A stretch of DNA of 5,229 nucleotides from an uncultured Atopobium sp. (GTDB taxonomy: Bacteria > Actinomycetota > Coriobacteriia > Coriobacteriales > Atopobiaceae): contig CALIAD010000178.1 of NCBI GenBank assembly GCA_938041635.1, positions 1-5,229 of the forward strand, given 5' to 3'. The translations under genes and the position numbers were made by a program. The notes under the pieces were generated by a model. It saw only the letters and a list, made by a program, of their open reading frames with translations, made no database searches and was not told where the DNA came from. This document shows, one piece after another, positions 1 through 5,229 of the stretch (position 1 is the first letter of the stretch; every line of letters starts with the position of its first letter).

Positions 1-1544
1 GTCAGTGCGGTGAAGATAAGAACACCCACGGTAACACCGGAGATCTTACCAATACCACCGGTGAACGAGACGCCACCAACAACGCAGGCTGCGATTGCGT
101 CCATGTCCCAGCCCTGGCCGTAAGCTGCGGAACCAGAGCCGACCATACGCATGCACTCGAGCCATGAACCAAATCCGTAGAGGATACCAGCCATAACAAA
201 AGCGCCAACCATAACTCTAAAGACAGAGATACCGGAAACAGCTGCTGCCTCAGGGTTTCCACCTACAGCATAGAGGTTCTTACCAAAGGTGGTCTTGTTC
301 CAGATGAACCAAACAATAGCAATAGCTGCGATTGCCCACAAAATAATTGATGGGAATTTTCCAATTCGTGGAATGACCATGTCTGGGATAGATGGCTCGA
401 TAGCACCAAAAGAAACACCCTTTGTTGCATAGGTAACAATACCAAAGATAATCAGCATGTTAGCCATGGTCGAGATGAATGGGTGCATCTTAAACTTAGC
501 AGTAAAGAAGCCAGCAATACTGGTAAAGCAGGTGCAGAGAACAATACAGGTAACCAAAGCCATGATGATTCTGACAGGAATTGGAATACCAGTAAGGTCA
601 AACGTGATACCAAAGACCTGACCAGTATTAATACCCTGGTGCATGATGATGGTTGAAGCGGTCATGCCCATGCCAACCATACGACCAATAGAAAGGTCAG
701 TACCAGTAAGCAGAATCAATCCAGCTACACCAAGAGCCAAGAACATTCGAGGCGATGCCTGCTGAAGAATGTTGATGACGTTGGAGTATGTCAGGAGCTG
801 AGTGCCCTTGACTGCTGGGGTAATGATACAAAGGGCAATGAATACCAGGAGAATAACAATGTACAGACCGTTCTGAAGCAAGAATGAACGGGTGTTAAAG
901 GTGTACTTGTAGTTCTCCCACTTCTGAGCCTGAGACTCCAGTGGAGTGAACTTAGACATCCTGAGAAGGTCGATGAGGTGATACTCATGACTAAACGCAT
1001 TGTGAGCGCGATCTTTGATGCGCTGAAGATCCTTCTGATAGTTGACCTTAGCGTCAAACTGACGGTTCTTATAGACGTATTTCTCGTCCTTGATTTCCTG
1101 AGCATCAGAAGTCTTGCTGACAGCTTCTTCGTGCTCTTTCTTGAGGCGCTCAAGAGCAGCAGCGTAATTCTGCTTAGCCTGCTCCTTCTCTACGGCACAG
1201 CTTGCCCTAACTGGCTCAAGATACTCGCTCTTGTAGTGCTCCTTGAGATACGCTTCAGCCTCTGCAATAAGCTTGGAGACCTGAGCGCTGTTCTCGGACT
1301 CAACCTTCTTTGCAAGCTCCAGCTCAGCCTTGTAGCCCTCAATAAGCGTGTTGCGCTCTTCAGCAGAGATAGACTTATCGCGCTTTGTTGACTCAATAGC
1401 GCTCAGTGTTGAAATTACTTTGTTGGTACCATTTGCGCGAAGCTCATCAATCTGAGCCTGAATGGAACCAATCTTCTGATCAATAGGCTTTAGCAGCTCT
1501 TTTTCCTGCTCGGCCGTCAGAACAGATCCACCTGTTTTTGGCAT
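1..1544 (-). CDS. mglC: Galactose/methyl-galactoside ABC transporter permease MglC with long N-terminal extension (3' end outside window)
   Basis: This is the membrane channel subunit of an Mgl-type sugar importer. The frame is open from the ATG at 1544 to the window edge, giving 514 complete codons. The core from about residue 226 matches E. coli MglC: the first membrane span at about 226-245, the family motif GTDLSIGR at 281-288, WNKTTFGKN followed by the ATPase-contacting GGNPEAA at 428-434, and DAIAACVVGGVSF at 482-494. By comparison with E. coli MglC (336 aa), roughly 40 residues are missing off the edge. Residues 1 to about 195 are an extra Lys/Glu/Ala-rich, span-free, probably coiled-coil region, expected in the cytoplasm. 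The start is supported by GGAGAGG nine bases upstream; an in-frame ATG at 1553 touches that motif and is less likely. Met196 (959) could mimic a conventional start but lacks a spaced Shine-Dalgarno. Function is sure; the role of the extension is unknown. Confidence 0.93.
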   Translation of the reverse strand, partial: MPKTGGSVLTAEQEKELLKPIDQKIGSIQAQIDELRANGTNKVISTLSAIESTKRDKSISAEERNTLIEGYKAELELAKKVESENSAQVSKLIAEAEAYLKEHYKSEYLEPVRASCAVEKEQAKQNYAAALERLKKEHEEAVSKTSDAQEIKDEKYVYKNRQFDAKVNYQKDLQRIKDRAHNAFSHEYHLIDLLRMSKFTPLESQAQKWENYKYTFNTRSFLLQNGLYIVILLVFIALCIITPAVKGTQLLTYSNVINILQQASPRMFLALGVAGLILLTGTDLSIGRMVGMGMTASTIIMHQGINTGQVFGITFDLTGIPIPVRIIMALVTCIVLCTCFTSIAGFFTAKFKMHPFISTMANMLIIFGIVTYATKGVSFGAIEPSIPDMVIPRIGKFPSIILWAIAAIAIVWFIWNKTTFGKNLYAVGGNPEAAAVSGISVFRVMVGAFVMAGILYGFGSWLECMRMVGSGSAAYGQGWDMDAIAACVVGGVSFTGGIGKISGVTVGVLIFTAL

Positions 1545-1553
1545 TTGTATCAT

Positions 1554-1560
1554 CCTCTCC
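1554..1560 (-). promoter_or_regulatory. Ribosome binding site of mglC, overlapping the mglA stop codon
   Basis: The minus strand reads GGAGAGG nine bases before the mglC ATG at 1544. Its first base is shared with the TAG stop of mglA (1560-1562). This implies translational coupling between ATPase and permease and decides the mglC start. Confidence 0.75.
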
Positions 1561-3068
1561 TACAGGTACTTTGCGCTGAGGCGCAGGAGTTCTTCTTGAT
1601 TTGTCTCGTTGGTATTGACGATGCCCGAGAGTCTGCCGTTGGACATAACGCCAATACGGTTGGTAATTCCCAAAATCTCTGGCATCTCCGAAGAGACTAC
1701 GATAATAGTGGTACCGCTCTTAGCCATATCAATAATGAGCTGGTAGATCTCATATTTAGCACCAACATCAATACCACGAGTAGGCTCGTCCATCAGGAAA
1801 ACCTGAGGATAGCGCTCGAGCCACTTACCAAAAATGACCTTCTGCTGGTTGCCACCAGAAAGACTTGAAATCAAGTCTGATGGACCCTGAGCCTTGGTAT
1901 TCATAACCTTGAGCTCGTTGACGGTAGCCTTAGTCATCTTAGGATCAGAAAGGATTGGACCAGACTTGTACTGGTTCAAGTTTGCAATGGTTGTGTTAAA
2001 CGTCAGGTCGCCCTTAAGGAACAGGCCGTTTGCCTTACGCTCCTCGGTAATCATGGCAAAGCCGTGATCCATTGCCTCTGCGGCTGTCGAGAAGTTCATA
2101 AGGTGCCCGTTGACATAGACACGACCTGCAGCTCTGGTTCTTACACCAAAGATTGTCTCAAGAAGCTCTGTTCTACCAGCGCCGACAAGACCATACAAGC
2201 CAAAAATCTCACCTTTCTTTACATCAAAGGTGACGTCCTGAAGGTATGGCTCATATTTAGTTGAAAGGTGCTGAATAGAGAGATACGTCTTACCAGGTGT
2301 GTTAGTAACATCTGGGAAGCGATTCTCAAGTGAGCGGCCAACCATTGCAGAGATAAGTTCATTCATGTTGGTCTCATCAGAGCGCTTGGTCATAACAAGC
2401 TTACCGTCACGAAGAACTGAAATGTCGTCGCAAATCTCAAAGATCTCATCCATCTTGTGAGAGATGTAGACCAGTGAAATTCCCTGCTCTTTGAGCATAC
2501 GAATCATCTCAAAGAGTTTCTCGACCTCTTGAGTCATAAGCGAAGAAGTAGGCTCATCAAGAACAATAATCTTAGCGTTGTAAGAAATTGCCTTTGCAAT
2601 CTCGCACATCTGACGCTGAGATACTGACATGTTCTTCATAGGCTGTGTCAGGTCTACAGTCATACCAAGACGCCTAAAGAGCTCGTTTGCTTCTTTTTTC
2701 ATGCGTCCCTCGTCGACAACACCCATTGCATTAACGGGATAGCGACCAAGGAACAAGTTATCTACAACATTTCTATCAAGGCACTGGTTAAGCTCCTGGT
2801 GAACCATTGCGACGCCATTCTCAAGTGCGTCTTTTGGTCCAGAGAAATTAACCTCTTTGCCGTCAAGAAATATCTTGCCTTCATCTTTTTGATACGTACC
2901 AAACAGGCACTTCATCATGGTAGATTTGCCTGCGCCGTTCTCTCCCATAAGACCCATAACGGTTCCACGGCGTACGTTCATTGAAATGTGATCCAGAACG
3001 CGGTTACGTCCAAAGGACTTGCTCATTCCATCAATTGTTAGAACGATATCGTTTTCTGTATCTGCCAT
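1560..3068 (-). CDS. mglA: Galactose/methyl-galactoside ABC importer ATP-binding protein MglA
   Basis: This is the 502-residue ATPase of the Mgl importer, with two fused nucleotide-binding domains, the usual layout for MglA/RbsA/XylG. Domain 1 has Walker A GENGAGKST (42-50), signature variant MSVSQRQ (147-153), Walker B with DEPTSSL (171-177) and H-loop His204. Domain 2 has a degenerate Walker A GLVGAGRTE (293-301, Arg replacing the usual Lys), a canonical LSGGNQQK signature (403-410), Walker B DEPTRGIDVGAK (427-438), and Ser in place of the H-loop His (SSE, 459-461). The same asymmetry is known in E. coli MglA, so one composite site probably does most of the hydrolysis. The protein is full length with no sign of decay. 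It lies 104 bp after mglB and 15 bp before mglC. The start has a strong Shine-Dalgarno. RbsA-type ribose specificity is less likely given the adjoining MglB and MglC. Confidence 0.96.
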   Translation of the reverse strand: MADTENDIVLTIDGMSKSFGRNRVLDHISMNVRRGTVMGLMGENGAGKSTMMKCLFGTYQKDEGKIFLDGKEVNFSGPKDALENGVAMVHQELNQCLDRNVVDNLFLGRYPVNAMGVVDEGRMKKEANELFRRLGMTVDLTQPMKNMSVSQRQMCEIAKAISYNAKIIVLDEPTSSLMTQEVEKLFEMIRMLKEQGISLVYISHKMDEIFEICDDISVLRDGKLVMTKRSDETNMNELISAMVGRSLENRFPDVTNTPGKTYLSIQHLSTKYEPYLQDVTFDVKKGEIFGLYGLVGAGRTELLETIFGVRTRAAGRVYVNGHLMNFSTAAEAMDHGFAMITEERKANGLFLKGDLTFNTTIANLNQYKSGPILSDPKMTKATVNELKVMNTKAQGPSDLISSLSGGNQQKVIFGKWLERYPQVFLMDEPTRGIDVGAKYEIYQLIIDMAKSGTTIIVVSSEMPEILGITNRIGVMSNGRLSGIVNTNETNQEELLRLSAKYL

Positions 3069-3071
3069 GTA

Positions 3072-3081
3072 ATCACCCCTT
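3072..3081 (-). promoter_or_regulatory. Ribosome binding site of mglA
   Basis: The minus strand reads AAGGGGTGAT, close to the full anti-Shine-Dalgarno complement AAGGAGGTGAT. It ends three bases before the ATG at 3068. It supports this start and independent, efficient initiation on mglA despite the gap after mglB. Confidence 0.75.
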
Positions 3082-3115
3082 ATCTCGCTAAGTTATTGCG
3101 CTTATTCGCGAGAAC

Positions 3116-3146
3116 ACCGGAGGAGAGCAGGTGTCTCCCCTCCGGT
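3116..3146 (-). repeat. Intercistronic stem-loop between mglB and mglA
   Basis: An 8-bp perfect stem (ACCGGAGG with CCTCCGGT) is followed by one mismatch and three further pairs around a loop of about seven bases. It sits 26 bases after the mglB stop and 47 before the mglA start. No T-run follows on the minus strand, so it is not a standard intrinsic terminator. By analogy with hairpins after binding-protein genes in other sugar ABC operons, it may protect the mglB message 3' end or partly attenuate transcription, so that more binding protein than ATPase or permease is made. That role is inference. Confidence 0.6.
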
Positions 3147-3172
3147 ATTGTTTCGTGCTATCGACTACTTAA

Positions 3173-4474
3173 TTACTTAAGCAGCTGGGTATAGGAAGAA
3201 CCGTTGTCGGTCTTAACCATGTTGAATGCAAATGCATCGTACTCGTCAGGGTTGCCAAGACGGTTGGTAATGTTGGACTCAGTCTGGCCGTCGCCTGCGA
3301 TGAACTCAACGTTGAGGTTGAGCAGTGGAGCATACTTCTTGAGCAGTGGTACATAGGTTGAACCAAGGAAGTTGTCGCCAGAGTTGTAGGTGTTGAGCCA
3401 AACCTTCTTCTCTGGGTGCTTGTCTGCGCTCAGCTGCTTAGAAGCCTCTGGATAGGTAGTGGTTGCGTCAAGGTTGTCCTTGTAGTTCTCAGCGGTAACT
3501 GCAAGGTTGAGAGCGTAGTAAGAACGCTGCTCTGCAACATACTTGTAGTCCTTGGAGTCAATCTTGTTGCCAGCATCGTCTGCGGACTCAATGCCGGTGT
3601 TGATATCAGCGCCGTCAAGAGCGTTGCGGAGCAGACGGAGAGTCAGGTAAGCCTGAACATCTGGGTGCTGGGAAATGGTGCCTGCATAGCCGTCAGCAAT
3701 AGCTGCAACAGCGTCAGAGTTAGCGTCGTAACCAAAGGTTGGGACCTTCTGAGCCTTTGACCATGCATTGAAGATGGACATGCCCATACCGTCGTTGTTA
3801 GAAACAACAACATCAATCTGATCGCCGAAGGAAGAAGACCAAGCAGCAATTGCGTTACCAGCGGTTGCAGCATCCCATGTTGCACCAGCGGTGTTCTTCA
3901 TCTCCTGAGAAGCAAGCTCACGGATGGTGTAGGACTTGCCGCCGACCTCAAGCTTGCCGTCCTGAACAACAGAAGCGGAGCCATCGGTGTTGGTGCCTAC
4001 TGGATCGGAAATAATCTTGCCGTCCTTCTCGATGCCAGTACCAAGTGCCTTACGGACACCACGAGTACGAGCGATAGAGTCGTTGTGACCAATGTCACCA
4101 ATTGCAAGAACGTAACCAATGATGCCATCCTTGTTGCGATCAAGCTCAGCTGCGTGAGCCTTGATGTAATCAAGAACCATCTGGCCCTGAAGCTCTGCAC
4201 CCTGAACTGCATCAAAGCCAACGTAATAGGTGTCTTTGTTGAAGTTAAGAGTGTTTGTATCAAGCTCACCAGTGGAGCTGTTGGAAGGCTGGCGGTTAAA
4301 GAAGACAACAGGCTTATCCTTGTTCTCTACCTTTGCATCTTTAGCGCCTTCCTCTTTTTTCTCGCTAGGTGCGCAAGCTGCAAGAACGCTAGATCCACCA
4401 ACGCTAAGAACGCCTAGACCACAGAACTTTAGAAAACTGCGACGAGACACATCCATAGTAGTGACCTTTCTCAT
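3173..4474 (-). CDS. mglB: Galactose/glucose-binding lipoprotein MglB, apparently circularly permuted
   Basis: This is the extracytoplasmic sugar receptor of the Mgl importer (433 aa). The N-terminus has a twin-arginine motif SRRSFLK (10-16), a hydrophobic stretch and a lipobox LAAC (Cys34), so a Tat-exported lipoprotein is expected. After a charged linker the fold starts at PVVFFN (55-60), about 100 residues into E. coli mature MglB. It continues through GHNDSIAR (129-136), W200, SNND (225-228), GYD (248-250) and the usual C-terminus near 320-335. A linker (about 336-356) leads to VWLNTYNSGDNF (358-369) and FAFNMV (415-420), which match the canonical N-terminus of MglB. Counterparts of E. 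coli D14, F16, N91, H152, D154, R158, W183, N211 and D236 are D367, F369, N418, H130, D132, R136, W200, N227 and D250; N256 becomes Q269. The start may instead be Met7 (4456), which has AAAGG eight bases upstream. Galactose/glucose specificity is likely; the permutation is read by eye. Confidence 0.92.
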   Translation of the reverse strand: MRKVTTMDVSRRSFLKFCGLGVLSVGGSSVLAACAPSEKKEEGAKDAKVENKDKPVVFFNRQPSNSSTGELDTNTLNFNKDTYYVGFDAVQGAELQGQMVLDYIKAHAAELDRNKDGIIGYVLAIGDIGHNDSIARTRGVRKALGTGIEKDGKIISDPVGTNTDGSASVVQDGKLEVGGKSYTIRELASQEMKNTAGATWDAATAGNAIAAWSSSFGDQIDVVVSNNDGMGMSIFNAWSKAQKVPTFGYDANSDAVAAIADGYAGTISQHPDVQAYLTLRLLRNALDGADINTGIESADDAGNKIDSKDYKYVAEQRSYYALNLAVTAENYKDNLDATTTYPEASKQLSADKHPEKKVWLNTYNSGDNFLGSTYVPLLKKYAPLLNLNVEFIAGDGQTESNITNRLGNPDEYDAFAFNMVKTDNGSSYTQLLK

Positions 4475-4476
4475 TT

Positions 4477-4495
4477 GTTATGCCTTTTGCATAAC
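4477..4495 (-). promoter_or_regulatory. Perfect palindrome carrying a possible mglB ribosome binding site
   Basis: On the minus strand, GTTATGC and GCATAAC form a perfect 7-bp stem around the five-base loop AAAAG, ending two bases before the mglB ATG at 4474. The AAAAGG Shine-Dalgarno candidate for that ATG lies in the loop and first stem base. It could be a protein operator in DNA or an RNA hairpin limiting ribosome access to the first ATG. If translation begins at Met7 (4456), its AAAGG site lies outside the hairpin. Confidence 0.5.
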
Positions 4496-4527
4496 ACTGA
4501 CCTTAATGAGTACGTTAACAAATCTCA

Positions 4528-4543
4528 TCACAGCTCTTTGTGA
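4528..4543. repeat. Inverted repeat TCACA-N6-TGTGA in the mglB leader
   Basis: Perfect 5-bp arms are separated by six bases, about 55 bp upstream of mglB. The half-site order is opposite to the E. coli CRP consensus (TGTGA-N6-TCACA), so I do not call it a CRP site. It overlaps a weaker alternative promoter on the minus strand, TTGAGC-17 bp-TGTGAT, so it could serve as an operator or be chance. Confidence 0.3.
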
Positions 4544-4566
4544 GATGTCGCTCAACGGTTGCAGAA

Positions 4567-4603
4567 ATACCGTAAGCGTTATGTTTTGTACCTTTTACGG
4601 TAT
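4567..4603. promoter_or_regulatory. Pair of 9-bp inverted repeats bracketing the mglB promoter (candidate operator)
   Basis: ATACCGTAA at 4567-4575 and its exact reverse complement TTACGGTAT at 4595-4603 are separated by 19 bases, 28 bp centre to centre. One arm overlaps the proposed -35 box and the other covers the predicted transcription start. This placement is typical of repressor sites. The overlapping stretch TAAGCGTTATG also resembles the AANCGNTT core of LacI/GalR-family operators, but imperfectly. No regulator gene is in the window, so the protein is unknown. Confidence 0.55.
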
Positions 4604-4606
4604 CAA
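4578..4606 (-). promoter_or_regulatory. Probable promoter of the mglBAC operon
   Basis: On the minus strand, -35 TTGATA (4606-4601, five of six to TTGACA) and -10 CATAAC (4583-4578, four of six to TATAAT) are separated by exactly 17 bp. Transcription would start near 4571, giving a leader of about 95 bases before mglB. It lies downstream of the tRNA terminator, so the operon should be transcribed separately. Confidence 0.55.
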
Positions 4607-4631
4607 TTTTGAAGTTTTTGAGGATAAATAA

Positions 4632-4652
4632 AGAAAAACCGGTCAAATGACC
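4632..4652 (-). terminator. Weak possible backup terminator downstream of tRNA-Asn
   Basis: On the minus strand GGTCA and TGACC form a short perfect stem (4641-4652), followed by GG and TTTTTC. The stem is only 5 bp with a two-base loop (or 4 bp with four), extendable by G-T pairs. It would catch readthrough from the tRNA before the mgl promoter. It may equally be chance. Confidence 0.25.
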
Positions 4653-4733
4653 AAATTGGCGAGAAAATCGTCCTCTTCAAATCTATGAATAAAAATCTGC
4701 CTAATGCGAGAAAAGCAGAACGGTTCTTTAAAC

Positions 4734-4760
4734 AAAAAAGACCAGGCATTGCCTGGTCTT
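4734..4760 (-). terminator. Intrinsic terminator of tRNA-Asn
   Basis: On the minus strand AGACCAGGC and GCCTGGTCT form a perfect 9-bp, G+C-rich stem with a three-base loop, followed directly by six Ts (4739-4734). It starts nine bases after the tRNA CCA end and insulates the mgl operon from the tRNA. Confidence 0.93.
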
Positions 4761-4768
4761 GAAAATTC

Positions 4769-4843
4769 TGGCTCCCCGAGCAGGATTTGAACCTGCGACA
4801 CGCTGATTAACAGTCAGCTGCGCTACCGCTGCGCCATCGGGGA
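4769..4843 (-). tRNA. tRNA-Asn (anticodon GTT)
   Basis: The 75-base cloverleaf includes an encoded CCA. The acceptor stem is TCCCCGA with TCGGGGA, the D stem GCGC/GCGC with loop AGCGGTA, the anticodon stem GCTGA/TCAGC with loop CTGTTAA, the variable loop five bases, and the T stem GCAGG/CCTGC with loop TTCAAAT. The discriminator base is G. All stems pair perfectly apart from the A-C step at the outer anticodon-stem position that I did not count as a pair, so the gene looks intact. The loop centre GTT reads the Asn codons AAC and AAT. It has its own promoter and terminator and so forms a single-gene unit between rpoD and the mgl operon. Confidence 0.97.
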
Positions 4844-4869
4844 ATATGTGTGCTTCTCAGCGGTGTTTA

Positions 4870-4898
4870 AGTATAGAGAGACATTCCAAACCATGCAA
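4870..4898 (-). promoter_or_regulatory. Promoter of tRNA-Asn
   Basis: On the minus strand a strong -10 TATACT (4875-4870) lies 17 bp after TTGCAT (4898-4893), which matches TTGACA only at TTG. A/T-rich sequence upstream (4904-4930) could act as an UP element. The predicted start near 4863 gives a 5' leader of about 20 bases before the tRNA. Confidence 0.65.
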
Positions 4899-4962
4899 GC
4901 ATTATTTAGAAAAAATTTATTCAAATTCCTCTTGCAAAATTTCACACACCTAAACCAAGAAG

Positions 4963-5229
4963 CTACTCCTCCATGTAGTCCTTAAGACGACCGGACCTAG
5001 AAGGATGACGAAGCTTTGCCAAGGTCTTGGACTCAATCTGACGAATACGCTCACGCGTAACGCCAAACTCCTTGCCTACCTCTTCAAGGGTACGAGGATG
5101 ACCGTCCTCAAGACCAAAGCGGAACTTAATAACCTTACGCTCACGATCAGCAAGGCCGTCAAGAACCTGCTCAAGCTGCTCACGAAGCATTGAATCAGAA
5201 GCTGCATCTGGTGGAGCAACAGCTGAAGA
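4963..5229 (-). CDS. rpoD: RNA polymerase primary sigma factor, C-terminal part (5' end outside window)
   Basis: This is the last 88 codons of the housekeeping sigma factor (RpoD/SigA), which directs RNA polymerase to promoters. The visible part is region 4: APPDAAS near the upstream edge, then region 4.1 with LREQLEQVLDGL and KVIKFRFGLEDG, and region 4.2 with TLEEVGKEFGVTRERIRQIE, the helix-turn-helix that reads the -35 element. It ends in the typical LRHPSRS-RLKDYMEE. The frame stays open to the window edge, so the true start lies outside; the Met at 5190 is internal. The high conservation is consistent with the TTGaca-like -35 boxes proposed nearby. I see no convincing hairpin terminator in the 119 bases before the tRNA. 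An alternative sigma factor is unlikely because the C-terminal motif is that of the primary family. Confidence 0.97.
   Translation of the reverse strand, partial: SSAVAPPDAASDSMLREQLEQVLDGLADRERKVIKFRFGLEDGHPRTLEEVGKEFGVTRERIRQIESKTLAKLRHPSRSGRLKDYMEE

Noticed and set aside
957..959. Met196 of MglC as the true start, making the extension an untranslated artefact
   Set aside because: CTCAGG directly abuts the ATG with no proper spacing, while 1544 has GGAGAGG nine bases away, overlaps the mglA stop region as expected in an operon, and 195 codons upstream stay open with protein-like composition.
978..1391. Open frame of 137 codons on the plus strand opposite mglC
   Set aside because: It lies wholly antisense to the continuous, recognisable mglC frame, has a low-complexity hydrophobic translation typical of a complement shadow, and resembles no family I know.
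3116..3146. Intrinsic terminator after mglB
   Set aside because: No T-run follows the stem on the minus strand, and mglA and mglC continue as the same transporter operon.
3165..3178. Tandem TTAAGTA repeat around the mglB stop codon
   Set aside because: Only two 7-base copies that mainly supply extra stop codons; too short to call a repeat element or a recombination scar.
4528..4543. CRP binding site
   Set aside because: The half-sites are in the reverse order to the CRP consensus, and a CRP-cAMP circuit is not supported for this kind of organism from the window.
4571..4585. CcpA-type catabolite (cre) site in the mgl promoter
   Set aside because: It matches the core AANCGNT only partly and fails the outer TG and CA positions, so it is mentioned only as a weak LacI-family resemblance.
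4844..4962. Terminator for rpoD
   Set aside because: Only weak A/T pairings are visible before the tRNA promoter; no G+C-rich stem with a T-run.

Overview
The window reads as a chromosomal segment of a Gram-positive bacterium of moderate G+C content. A twin-arginine lipoprotein signal, an actinobacterial-looking RpoD C-terminus and the general codon use suggest Coriobacteriia (Atopobium/Lancefieldella/Olsenella-like). That placement is an impression from the proteins, not a computed classification. Every gene I can support lies on the minus strand, so transcription runs from high to low coordinates.

Layout in transcription order: (1) the last 88 codons of the primary sigma factor gene rpoD/sigA (5229-4963, 5' end outside the window); (2) a tRNA-Asn(GTT) with its own promoter and a strong intrinsic terminator; (3) a regulatory region of about 260 bp holding a probable promoter bracketed by 9-bp inverted repeats and a palindrome at the first ribosome binding site; (4) an mgl operon in the order mglB (sugar-binding lipoprotein), mglA (double ATPase), mglC (permease, 3' end outside the window). 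MglB captures galactose/glucose/methyl-galactoside outside the membrane, MglC forms the channel and MglA powers import. A stem-loop between mglB and mglA could let the binding protein be made in excess.

Two things are unusual. First, MglB appears to be a natural circular permutant. Behind its signal peptide it begins in the middle of the canonical fold, at the strand corresponding to 'PVVFFN' of E. coli MglB, runs to the normal C-terminus, and then continues through a linker into the segment that is normally the N-terminus (the 'DNF' motif and the 'FNMV' strand). Counterparts of almost all the galactose-contacting residues are present, so it looks functional rather than broken. Second, MglC carries a cytoplasmic, highly charged, probably helical N-terminal extension of about 195 to 220 residues before its first membrane span, which E. 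coli MglC lacks. That gene is open to the window edge. Together they suggest a remodelled galactose transporter.
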